Positions 1 through 5,174 are shown, numbered from the stretch's first letter. The stretch is DNA of 11,796 bases from Hyphomicrobiaceae bacterium UBA4118 (GCA_002383105.1 DFXC01000049.1:649-12444), one strand, 5' to 3'. Translations and numbers: made by a program. Notes: generated by a model not told the origin, from the sequence alone.

Positions 1-240
1 TCGGCCATGATCATCGAACGGTCCCTCGGCGTCGAAGGTCTTACTGGCGACGTCTTCGATTAGCTCGCGATACGCTTCAAAGATAGCGCTATCAGTACCG
101 GACAAATGCACGCGGTCAGCATGATCTCGCAGCGCCTCATGGCTCACCCTGAAAGCCACGGTGTTGCCGGTCTCGTCCGCCATCAAAAAACGAACGCCAT
201 CCTGAAGAATGTACGGGTCCTTGAGGCGCGTGAGAGGCAT
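1..240 (-). CDS. DUF1488-like small protein, 3' end cut by window edge
   Basis: An open frame of 80 codons runs from an ATG at 238-240 off the left edge without a stop, so the C-terminus is missing. The protein begins MPLTRLKDPYILQDGVRF and continues with a pattern like VSHEAL, then AYRELIE and FDAEG. The short beta-rich start, the 'EAL' segment and a C-terminal helix around AYRELIEDVA fit the DUF1488 group of short (about 80-90 residue) proteins of unknown function, common in Rhizobiales. The family match is from memory of the pattern, not a search. It starts 12 bases after the stop of the upstream 82-residue gene on the same strand, so the two are probably co-transcribed. No strong Shine-Dalgarno sequence is visible. 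No function can be given. Confidence 0.65.
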   Translation of the reverse strand, partial: MPLTRLKDPYILQDGVRFLMADETGNTVAFRVSHEALRDHADRVHLSGTDSAIFEAYRELIEDVASKTFDAEGPFDDHGR

Positions 241-252
241 CGCATTTTTCGC

Positions 253-501
253 TCATTGACTCGGCGGAGGATCGAGGGCGTCTCGAGGAGTTGCCAAGCT
301 CTCGGCATCCATCGCGTCACCAAGCTCTGTGGCCTTCGAAGTAGCCAAGTAAGCTTGCGCATCTTCTATCTCGACAGCCAGCCTGTTCCACGACCTCTGA
401 AGGCGTAGGAAGATCAGCTTCTCCTTTCGACTGGCAGCTCGTTTCGCCATCTCCGAACATTGCTGCGCTTGCGATCGACACTCTTTGGGGTCACCGGCCA
501 T
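253..501 (-). CDS. Small soluble helical protein of a Rhizobiales-type unknown family
   Basis: This encodes 82 residues starting MAGDPKECRSQAQQCSEMA. The ATG at 499-501 is preferred over the one at 508-510 because the protein then opens with the conserved-looking (M)xDPKECRxxAxxC pattern; an AAGGA lies about 8 bases upstream. The pattern continues with a long amphipathic helix containing FLRLQRSWNRLAVEIEDAQAYL (residues about 30-51). I recognise this as a style of short protein seen in many copies in Bradyrhizobium-like genomes: DPxECRxxAxxC, then FLxLxxxWxxLAxxLE. The role is unknown. There is no signal peptide or membrane segment. Two cysteines (residues 8 and 15), seven apart, lie on the first helix. 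The tail after residue 55 is probably disordered (DALDPPPSQ end). It is likely in one unit with the DUF1488-like gene that follows. Confidence 0.65.
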   Translation of the reverse strand: MAGDPKECRSQAQQCSEMAKRAASRKEKLIFLRLQRSWNRLAVEIEDAQAYLATSKATELGDAMDAESLATPRDALDPPPSQ

Positions 502-822
502 GGCTCCCATCCTTGCGTTGCAGGCGGGAGTCTTGGGCTCTCAGCCACCGGGGCCTGTTGTTGTTCTTACCCAGTGATGGATTAAGCCTGCACCTTTGTA
601 GGGGGGATAGCGAGGGCTGAATCGCCACGGGCATCTCACCACCACGCACCCGCTTTCGCCCGCCAGCGACTTTATATTAGCGTCTGCTGGACTGTCCGGG
701 ATGAGCACGAGGTACAGGCGGAGGTTGCGCTCCCCAAGCGCGAAATCGCTCACCGGTGCTTACTATGTGCTTACTGTCATCACGGCCGACAGACCTCTAT
801 TCACCTAAGCTATTGATTTTAT
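502..822. other. Gene-poor stretch between the small genes and tRNA-Thr
   Basis: I see no convincing gene here. A 70-codon GTG frame exists on the minus strand (541-753), but it lacks a Shine-Dalgarno sequence and recognisable features. The part nearest the tRNA (about 776-822) is visibly more AT-rich than the rest of the window. It holds the direct repeats listed separately. Promoter sequences for the 82-residue gene should lie here, but none stands out. Confidence 0.5.
756..775. repeat. Tandem 9-bp direct repeat, 11-bp period, beside tRNA-Thr
   Basis: GTGCTTACT occurs at 756-764 and again at 767-775, separated by two bases. It lies 47 bases beyond the 3' end of tRNA-Thr. Repeats spaced by about one helical turn on the downstream side of a tRNA resemble arm-type sites of tyrosine-recombinase attachment regions. 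No integrase gene is in the window, so that reading is only a suggestion. Confidence 0.5.
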
Positions 823-898
823 TGGTGCCGGCTGGAGGGCTCGAACCCCCGACCTACTGATTACAAATCAGCCGCTCTACCATCTGAGCTAAGCCGGC
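823..898 (-). tRNA. tRNA-Thr (anticodon UGU)
   Basis: The reverse strand reads GCCGGCTTAGCTCAGATGG at its 5' end and folds as a standard 76-nt tRNA. The acceptor stem GCCGGCT pairs with AGCCGGC, followed by discriminator A and an encoded CCA (823-825 on the plus strand). The D arm is GCTC/GAGC. The anticodon stem GCTGA/TCAGT encloses the loop TTTGTAA, giving anticodon UGU, which reads ACA and other ACN threonine codons. The T arm contains GGTTCGAGCC. No tandem tRNA partner is seen next to it. Confidence 0.97.
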
Positions 899-1021
899 CT
901 CGCGACGCCGTCCGAGAGATGGATCAAGCGTCGTCGTGCTTCAATCTTATGAGCAGGACTCTTAACGCGCTTCCTTCGGCATTTCCACCTAAGGCGAGGC
1001 GGCGCGTTGCGCTTGCGGGTG

Positions 1022-2020
1022 CTAGAAGGTCGCGAATCTATAGGTCACGTCGCCGAACACGCCGAAGCGCTCGCTGGTGAAGTCGTTCAGCTCGACCTTG
1101 GTTTGGGAATGCACGAAATCGGTGTTGCCGCGGCCGGCCTCCGCGTGCCAGAAGCGCACGCCCCCGCCGGCCGACCAATTCGGCGTGAAGTCGTAGCGTG
1201 CTTCGGCCTCGAGTTGGTAGCCCCAGCCGGTGCCGCGGTCCACGATATTGGGAACGGTTCCAATGTCCTTGCGCAGAAAATGACTATCCTCGTTCCAGAC
1301 ATAAGCCACGGGCAGCGCCGCGGCATCGGCGATCAAGCTCAGCCTGTCCCAGAGCTTCACTCTGAGCTCGCCGCCGAGGCGAAGCGACGCCCAGTTTGGT
1401 TCGTTCTGAATCGCCTTGGTGGAGAAGGGAACCGCTATGAATCCGGGGGGTCCGCAGACCGCGCCGTCCACGTCGTCCCGGTTGCAGCGGGCGCCAAACG
1501 CCGTCGCCGTCTCCTGCCAGAAATTGAACCCTACGAAGGGGCCGAAGGTCACCTTCATCGCGCGGTCGAGAAGGGTGAAGTCCTGACCAACGTCGATGGT
1601 GCCGTAGAGGAGGCTGTTGCCGCCGATCTTGCTGGACGTGTCGGAGAACTTGACCTGACCGGCGAGGAAGTCCTGGTCGTCGAGGGTGCCGCCGTTCAGC
1701 CAGCCGCCGCCGACAAACCCCTTGGCAAAAGTGTTGCTTTCGTTTTTCGCGCGCCAGACGAACTCGGCCGAATTGCCGTTCGTGCCGTCGTAGGTCAACT
1801 TTGAGGTGGGATTGCCGAGGAGAGGATCGATCTTGCTCGAAGTGAAGTTGAAGCTCGTCTTGCCGTCGCTCCACCAATAGCGCGCGCCGAGCTCCCAGCG
1901 CGGCTCGGACATGGGGGGCAGGGGTATGGCGTAAGGCTTCGGCACGTCGACGCTCTGCGCCCGCGCGCCGCCGGCGAGCGAGGCGATGGCGAGCAACGCC
2001 AGACCAAAGCGTCTCAGCAT
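1022..2020 (-). CDS. Outer-membrane beta-barrel protein
   Basis: This encodes 332 residues. Residues 1-21 form a signal peptide (MLRRF, hydrophobic core, then AGGARA before QS), so it is exported by Sec. The mature part alternates short polar and aromatic beta-strand segments, such as WELGARYWWS, AEFVWRAK, GFVGGGW, YGTIDVG, FGPFVGFNFWQ, LRLGGELRVKL, GYQLEAEARYDF, SAGGGVRFWHAEA and FGVFGDVTYRF. It ends in Phe, typical of BAM-assembled barrel proteins. Two cysteines (CNRDDVDGAVC) probably lie in one extracellular loop. Upstream are GGAGG (15 bases before the ATG, rather far), a small ATGAGC/GCTCAT hairpin (2047-2063) and a CtrA-like box. I cannot place it in a named family; substrate or pore function is unknown. 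A long plus-strand frame over the same bases (1007-1804) is a shadow. Confidence 0.85.
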   Translation of the reverse strand: MLRRFGLALLAIASLAGGARAQSVDVPKPYAIPLPPMSEPRWELGARYWWSDGKTSFNFTSSKIDPLLGNPTSKLTYDGTNGNSAEFVWRAKNESNTFAKGFVGGGWLNGGTLDDQDFLAGQVKFSDTSSKIGGNSLLYGTIDVGQDFTLLDRAMKVTFGPFVGFNFWQETATAFGARCNRDDVDGAVCGPPGFIAVPFSTKAIQNEPNWASLRLGGELRVKLWDRLSLIADAAALPVAYVWNEDSHFLRKDIGTVPNIVDRGTGWGYQLEAEARYDFTPNWSAGGGVRFWHAEAGRGNTDFVHSQTKVELNDFTSERFGVFGDVTYRFATF

Positions 2021-2086
2021 GGAAAGCCCGCCTGTCCTCCCATGGAATGAGCCCTTCGCTCATCGCCGAGGATGCAAGCAGGGTGG

Positions 2087-2101
2087 TTAAGACGGGATTA
2101 A
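2087..2101. promoter_or_regulatory. CtrA-type box TTAA-N7-TTAA upstream of the outer-membrane gene
   Basis: TTAA at 2087-2090 and TTAA at 2098-2101 are separated by exactly seven bases (GACGGGA). This is the full CtrA recognition pattern of Alphaproteobacteria. It lies 67-81 bases upstream of the outer-membrane protein start, a position usual for control of a sigma70 promoter. It is the only full match I noticed in the window, which matters because TTAA is rare in DNA this GC-rich. Confidence 0.5.
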
Positions 2102-2105
2102 GAGC

Positions 2106-2139
2106 CGTCCCGCCTTGGGACAACGACCAGGGCGGGACG
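2106..2139 (-). terminator. GC-rich terminator-like hairpin after the YqjE-like gene
   Basis: CGTCCCGCCTTGG (2106-2118) pairs with CCAGGGCGGGACG (2127-2139): 12 Watson-Crick pairs plus one mismatch or wobble around an 8-base loop. It lies 20 bases past the stop of the YqjE-like gene and just upstream of the CtrA-like box. No uridine tract follows on either strand (the minus strand continues GCTCTTAATC), so it may end transcription inefficiently or with Rho. It would insulate the outer-membrane gene from upstream transcription. Confidence 0.45.
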
Positions 2140-2158
2140 CCTAGAGCTGATGCTCGGT

Positions 2159-2581
2159 TTAGCGGCGGCGGCTGGCCAGGATGCCGGCGACGAAGGCGAT
2201 CGCAAGCAGCGTCACGGGACCGACCTGCTGCATCGCCTTGCCGACCCCCTGATCGAGCAGGCCGACGCCTTCGCCGGTCGCGGCCAGCATGCTCGGCGCC
2301 TGCTGCTTCGGCCTCCGCGCCAGAAGCAGCAGCGTGGCGAGGATGAGCACGCCAACAAGAGCGAGCGCGGCGGCGATGATCCCGGCCGCCGCGGCCGGCG
2401 TAAAGCCGTAGACCCCCATCAGCGCCTGATAGGCCGCGAGCAGGCCGAACGCGGCGGCGCCGATCAGGACAATCACGGCTATCGCGATGACGACCGCTTG
2501 CCTAAGCGAGCGCTGGACCGATTCCTTGAAGCGAAGGCCGATCTGCAGGGACGAGAGCAGCGCGAGCGCCGAGCGGAGCAT
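2159..2581 (-). CDS. YqjE-like / phage-holin-superfamily small membrane protein
   Basis: This encodes 140 residues. A short N-terminal amphipathic part (about 1-27: LALLSSLQIGLRFKESVQRS) is followed by two strong membrane helices (about 28-52 and 64-88), a basic loop with ARRPKQQ, and a third hydrophobic segment near 121-136, ending in ASRRR. This layout fits the DUF1469/YqjE and 'phage holin family' inner-membrane proteins. These accompany DUF883 proteins in proteobacteria; despite the name they are not phage genes. It begins 11 bases after the stop of the DUF883 gene, so the two are one operon. The biochemical role is unknown. YqjD and YqjE in E. coli are stationary-phase membrane proteins, YqjD being linked to ribosome binding. 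Only a weak Shine-Dalgarno sequence (AGGCG) is seen. Confidence 0.75.
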   Translation of the reverse strand: MLRSALALLSSLQIGLRFKESVQRSLRQAVVIAIAVIVLIGAAAFGLLAAYQALMGVYGFTPAAAAGIIAAALALVGVLILATLLLLARRPKQQAPSMLAATGEGVGLLDQGVGKAMQQVGPVTLLAIAFVAGILASRRR

Positions 2582-2592
2582 GGACGCTTCGC

Positions 2593-2874
2593 CTAGCGAC
2601 GGGTGAAGACACCAAACAGGAACCCGAGTCCCACGGCGATCGCGACAGCCGAGAGGGGATTGCGCCTGATGGCCTCTTCGGCCTCGTTGGCGGTGTCCAT
2701 CGCCTTGTCCTGCGCGCGGTTGATCTGCTTGTTGGCGATGCGGCCGACCGTCGAGGTCAGGTTCTGAATGTCGGCGCGGATCGAGTCGATCTGGTTGGCC
2801 AAGTCCTCGGCGTCGCGGGCGCTCGCGCCCCGCTTGGCTGCGCCCGTGCGCATATCGCTATCGGTGGATGACAT
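2593..2874 (-). CDS. DUF883 (YqjD/ElaB-like) C-tail-anchored membrane protein
   Basis: This encodes 93 residues. The ATG at 2872-2874 is chosen over an upstream one because GAAGGA sits 8 bases before it and the extra N-terminal residues look non-coding. The order is a polar N-terminus (1-20), a coiled-coil-like helix (about 22-70: DLANQIDSIRADIQNLTSTV, then NEAEEAIR), and the DUF883 hallmark RRNPLSAVAIAVGLGFLFGV. The last is a single glycine-rich membrane segment ending in TRR. DUF883 proteins are inner-membrane tail-anchored; in E. coli YqjD, ElaB and YgaM associate with ribosomes in stationary phase. A similar role here is inference. The gene is followed at 11 bases by the YqjE-like gene and diverges from a secreted-protein gene. 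Stress or stationary-phase control would be expected, but the promoter is not evident. Confidence 0.85.
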   Translation of the reverse strand: MSSTDSDMRTGAAKRGASARDAEDLANQIDSIRADIQNLTSTVGRIANKQINRAQDKAMDTANEAEEAIRRNPLSAVAIAVGLGFLFGVFTRR

Positions 2875-3013
2875 GGGTGTTTCCTTCCGTGAAAGATGGT
2901 TGGGGGTGGCGAGGCATCGGCAACTCTGCTCGGGCGAGCTTCGTTCCATGCGGCGCTCTCCGGGGACGGCTCAGCCCGGCACACCTTGATGGGCGCAAGC
3001 CCGTCCCTGTCAA

Positions 3014-3039
3014 GAGGCGCATTGCGCGCGATGCGCCTC
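3014..3039. promoter_or_regulatory. Perfect 9-bp inverted repeat in a divergent intergenic region
   Basis: GAGGCGCAT (3014-3022) is the exact reverse complement of ATGCGCCTC (3031-3039), with the 8-base centre TGCGCGCG. CAA/TTG adds three further pairs after a one-base bulge. It lies between the DUF883 gene (minus) and the secreted-protein gene (plus), about 140 and 92 bases from their starts. It could be an operator for a dimeric regulator or an RNA hairpin. No T-tract follows, so a terminator is less likely. Confidence 0.45.
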
Positions 3040-3064
3040 GTTGCTTGGCATGGTTGCCGGAGGC

Positions 3065-3093
3065 TTGCGCTCGGCGCACCCGCCTTCTAGACT
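3065..3093 (+). promoter_or_regulatory. Possible sigma70-type promoter of the secreted-protein gene
   Basis: TTGCGC (3065-3070) and TAGACT (3088-3093) are 17 bases apart. The -35 has the TTG core and the -10 matches TATAAT at four of six bases. It lies 38 bases upstream of the ATG at 3131. The match is modest and could be chance. Confidence 0.35.
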
Positions 3094-3130
3094 TTCGATC
3101 GCCGAGGCGGGTTGCCAAGGGGGAGTGCGC

Positions 3131-3457
3131 ATGGGCTGTTGCAGGCTTGGGCTAGCCGTCGCCGCCACCTTGTGTATCGCGATCGCGGTCAATCACGAGC
3201 CGGCACGGGCCGGAAGCGTTGCAGCGCTTGGGATGATGCGCGCGGGCCAGGAGTTCGGCGCAGCGCAAGACGCCCCGCTCGTTAGCGCCCACTTCCGGAA
3301 GACGCAGTCCTTCTACTGCTATCCGCGCAATTATTGGTGGTTCTACCGGCCCTACACCACTGCCGAGCAGGGCTATGCCCGCTGCATGCCATATTTTCAT
3401 TATCTCGAGCAGCCTTATGGACGGCGCGGGGCAAATCCTGACCGGGCTATTAAATAG
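3131..3457 (+). CDS. Small secreted, aromatic-rich protein of unknown function
   Basis: This encodes 108 residues. The start at 3131 is chosen because AAGGGGGAG (3117-3125) lies five bases upstream and the protein then opens with a signal peptide: MGCCR, a hydrophobic core, and EPARA before GS (cleavage near residue 27). The mature protein of about 81 residues has a polar first half. Its core (residues 61-97) is extremely rich in aromatics: FYCYPRNYWWFYRPY, then QGYARCMPYFHYLEQPY. That is about 14 aromatic residues in 37, with Cys63 and Cys85 placed for a disulfide. The tail is basic. It is probably periplasmic or surface-located. I do not recognise a named family, though short secreted proteins with YWWFYRPYTTAE-like cores may be widespread in Rhizobiales. 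It stands alone, divergent from the DUF883 pair and convergent with rlmB. Confidence 0.75.
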   Translation: MGCCRLGLAVAATLCIAIAVNHEPARAGSVAALGMMRAGQEFGAAQDAPLVSAHFRKTQSFYCYPRNYWWFYRPYTTAEQGYARCMPYFHYLEQPYGRRGANPDRAIK

Positions 3458-3777
3458 ATCAAGCGCGTGGCGGCGGCGGTGACTAGACGGTCAACGCGAC
3501 CTCTGACGGACAAACGGGCGGCTTCGGCCGACCGCCAACCCGGACATATCAACCCTACCGATACTTGCGGGGCGTAACTTCGGGTGACCTTCCGCTGGCG
3601 ACCCAAGGCCAGGAGGGGAGTTAGCCGTAGTGGAGTCCCAAGATGAAAGTTGTGTTGAGTCTCGCCGCCGTGCTGGCGCGTGGGTGAAGAACCCGCGCCG
3701 CCGGCGATGAGCTGACCGTCGAGACGGGGAGGGGATCGTCCCCCCAGCGTCGCCGTGGCCGTGCAGGCGCTCCCCGC
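3458..3777. other. Gene-free region with hairpins between convergent genes
   Basis: These 320 bases separate the secreted-protein gene from the end of rlmB. No intact gene is visible. A GGCGG/CCGCC hairpin (3517-3536) could follow the secreted-protein transcript. An imperfect G/C hairpin at 3723-3751 (GACG...CGTC outside, GGGGA/TCCCC inside around TCG) lies 27 bases past the rlmB stop and may act as its terminator, though no T-tract follows. A 14-codon frame with its own Shine-Dalgarno sequence is listed separately. Confidence 0.5.
3643..3687 (+). pseudogene. Possible relic: start of a signal peptide, then a stop
   Basis: ATG at 3643, preceded by GGAG (3632-3635), encodes MKVVLSLAAVLARG and then TGA. 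This looks like the beginning of a Sec signal peptide cut short by a stop. Another frame is open further on (AGDELTVETGRG...), so a frameshifted remnant of a small secreted-protein gene is possible. It is too short to be sure; chance is a real alternative. Confidence 0.2.
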
Positions 3778-4569
3778 TTAGCGCGCGTTGAGGCTGGCCC
3801 AGTGGAGCGCGACCGCTGCGGCATTGGAGACGTTGAGGCTGCCAAACGACCCTTGCGTCGAGATGCGGCAGAGTCGGTCGCAATGCTCGCGCGTGAGCTG
3901 CCGCAAGCCTTTGCCCTCGGCGCCGAGCACGAGCGCGAGCGGCCGCGTCAGCACCGCGGTTTCAAGCGCTTCGCTTGCTTCCTCCGCCAAGCCTACCCGC
4001 AAGAACCCGCGTTCGCCGAGCTCGGCCAGGCCTTGCGCAAGATTCTTGATGAGGATCAGGGGCACGACGTCCAGCGCCCCGCTTGCGGCTTTGGCCAGGA
4101 CGCCTTGCAAGGGAGGGCTGTGCCGTTCGGTGAGGACGAGGCCAGCGGCGCCGAAGGCAGCGGCTGAGCGCAACGCGGCGCCTACATTCTGCGGGTCGGT
4201 CACCTGATCGAGCACGAGAAGGATCCCCTCGGGGCTCACCTCATCGAGCCCGATGGGCGGCAGCGCCTCGGTCTCGAGCGCGACGCCCTGATGCACGGCC
4301 TCCGGCCCCAACAGCCGATCGAGATCGCGCGGGCTTGCGGGCTCGAGCGTCACGCCACGCTTGGCGATGAGGGCGCCCAGCCGTTGCGCGGCGTTCTCGG
4401 TGGCCATAAGCCGGGTGACCGGCCGGTTCGGATTGGAAAGCGCCGCCTCGACGGCGTGGAGGCCAAACAGCAGGATGCGGTCGCTGTCGGGGCCTCGGCT
4501 TGTGCGCTTGGGCTTGCCGCGAAAGCCATGGCTTGCCGGCTTATTGGGCCTTGGTCTCTGGCGCCGCAT
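3778..4569 (-). CDS. rlmB: 23S rRNA (guanosine-2251-2'-O)-methyltransferase, RlmB/TrmH family
   Basis: This encodes 263 residues. The enzyme uses S-adenosylmethionine to 2'-O-methylate G2251 in the P loop of 23S rRNA. A basic N-terminal extension (1-30) precedes the substrate-binding domain, which begins LLFGLHAVEAAL. The SPOUT knot domain follows with its three family motifs: DPQNVGAALRSA (125-136, with the conserved Asn and Arg), LVLGAEGKGL (213-222), and FGSLNVSNAAAVAL (242-255). Length and order are normal for Rhizobiales RlmB. The start at 4567-4569 is the only reasonable ATG, but it has no Shine-Dalgarno sequence. An in-frame TTG upstream is no better, so a short or absent leader is possible. 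The gene diverges from the tRNA/secE/rpoB block, as in many relatives, and converges with the secreted-protein gene. Confidence 0.95.
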   Translation of the reverse strand: MRRQRPRPNKPASHGFRGKPKRTSRGPDSDRILLFGLHAVEAALSNPNRPVTRLMATENAAQRLGALIAKRGVTLEPASPRDLDRLLGPEAVHQGVALETEALPPIGLDEVSPEGILLVLDQVTDPQNVGAALRSAAAFGAAGLVLTERHSPPLQGVLAKAASGALDVVPLILIKNLAQGLAELGERGFLRVGLAEEASEALETAVLTRPLALVLGAEGKGLRQLTREHCDRLCRISTQGSFGSLNVSNAAAVALHWASLNAR

Positions 4570-4657
4570 TTGGAGGCGGGTGCTCTCTCAAGAGGGGGTG
4601 GAACTGAGACGGCCCGGGCAGGTTCAAGGAATTTCGCTCTAATGCCCTGATTTACAG

Positions 4658-4686
4658 TTGACAGAGCCTGAAGCGCTACCCATAAA
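4658..4686 (+). promoter_or_regulatory. Strong consensus promoter upstream of the tRNA cluster
   Basis: A perfect TTGACA (4658-4663), a 17-base spacer and CATAAA (4681-4686) make the best sigma70-type match in the window. Transcription would begin near 4693 and run toward tRNA-Tyr. An intrinsic terminator starts only about 10 bases later, so either the promoter feeds an attenuated tRNA transcript or it makes a very short RNA. Confidence 0.6.
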
Positions 4687-4701
4687 ACCAGGCGTGGCGG
4701 A

Positions 4702-4729
4702 CCCTGCCGGCCGACGGCGGGGCGTTTTT
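4702..4729 (+). terminator. Intrinsic terminator upstream of tRNA-Tyr
   Basis: CCCTGCCG (4702-4709) and CGGCGGGG (4715-4722) form an 8-pair stem with one G-T wobble and the 5-base loop GCCGA. CG and five T (4725-4729) follow. The T-tract direction shows that it acts on plus-strand transcription, although no gene lies between the nearest promoter and this site. It sits 39 bases before tRNA-Tyr. Confidence 0.7.
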
Positions 4730-4767
4730 GCTTGGTCACAATCACCAGTCAATCCATCTTAGCTCAA

Positions 4768-4852
4768 GGAGGGGTGCCCGAGTGGCTAAAGGGGACGGGC
4801 TGTAAACCCGTTGGCTATGCCTACGTAGGTTCGAATCCTACCCCCTCCACCA
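4768..4852 (+). tRNA. tRNA-Tyr (anticodon GUA)
   Basis: This is an 85-nt class II tRNA. The acceptor GGAGGGG pairs with CCCCTCC, then discriminator A and an encoded CCA. The anticodon stem ACGGG/CCCGT holds the loop CTGTAAA with anticodon GTA (4802-4804). The long variable arm (around TGGCTATGCCTA) is as expected for bacterial tRNA-Tyr. The T arm is GTAGGTTCGAATCCTAC. It is first of three tRNAs before secE. A weak candidate promoter is TTGGTC (4732-4737) with CATCTT (4755-4760), 17 bases apart. Confidence 0.97.
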
Positions 4853-4878
4853 ACCACTCCTTCACGAGCAGGATGGAT

Positions 4879-4952
4879 GCGGGTGTAGCTCAATGGTAGA
4901 GCAGCAGCCTTCCAAGCTGAGGACGAGGGTTCGATTCCCTTCACCCGCTCCA
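4879..4952 (+). tRNA. tRNA-Gly (anticodon UCC)
   Basis: This is a 74-nt tRNA. The acceptor GCGGGTG pairs with CACCCGC, then discriminator T and an encoded CCA. The anticodon loop CTTCCAA gives TCC at 4911-4913. The D arm is AGCTCAATGGTAGAGC and the T arm is AGGGTTCGATTCCCT. It lies 26 bases after tRNA-Tyr, probably in the same transcript. Confidence 0.97.
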
Positions 4953-4957
4953 AAACA

Positions 4958-5029
4958 GGTGTCGGCTATCGGATGTCAGAGTTCGGCGGGAGGTTGCTTT
5001 CTGGAACCTGAGACCCGATACCTGACACC
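4958..5029. repeat. Inverted repeat of degenerate heptamers between tRNA-Gly and tRNA-Trp
   Basis: The left arm (4958-4984) and right arm (5003-5029) are inverted copies matching at 20 of 27 positions, with an 18-base centre. On its own strand each arm reads as successive heptamers of form GGTNTCR: right arm GGTGTCA, GGTATCG, GGTCTCA, GGTTCCA; left arm GGTGTCG, GCTATCG, GATGTCA. It fills nearly the entire 82-base gap between the two tRNAs. It may be a small palindromic repetitive element or the relic of an expansion of heptamer repeats. It could fold into a hairpin in the tRNA precursor. Confidence 0.65.
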
Positions 5030-5034
5030 GAAAT

Positions 5035-5111
5035 AGGAGTGTAGCTCAACTGGCTAGAGCACCGGTCTCCAAAACCGGGGGTTGGGGGTTCGAGTCCCTC
5101 CACTCCTGCCA
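5035..5111 (+). tRNA. tRNA-Trp (anticodon CCA)
   Basis: This is a 77-nt tRNA. The acceptor AGGAGTG pairs with CACTCCT, then discriminator G and an encoded CCA. The anticodon stem CCGGT/ACCGG holds the loop CTCCAAA with anticodon CCA (5069-5071). The D arm is AGCTCAACTGGCTAGAGC. It is 63 bases before secE, the usual arrangement in bacteria, and probably shares a transcript with secE-nusG. A GGGAG/CTCCC hairpin (5144-5157) lies between tRNA and secE and may mark processing. Confidence 0.97.
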
Positions 5112-5174
5112 CGACTGAGACGCGAGCCAGAACGACAATGCTCGGGAGACCGCTCCCCAGCGGCAAGGATTGAG

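Noticed and set aside
541..753. A 70-codon minus-strand frame starting with GTG near tRNA-Thr
   Set aside because: There is no Shine-Dalgarno sequence, no recognisable family or domain, and the length is within chance for this composition. It cannot be fully excluded without a homology search.
1007..1804. A 265-codon plus-strand frame
   Set aside because: It is antisense to the outer-membrane barrel gene, which has a signal peptide, barrel strands and a terminal Phe. The plus frame has the composition of a shadow.
2159..2581. Phage lysis cassette, suggested by the holin-like membrane protein
   Set aside because: No endolysin, spanin or other phage gene is present. Pairing with a DUF883 gene marks it as a YqjD/YqjE-type chromosomal operon.
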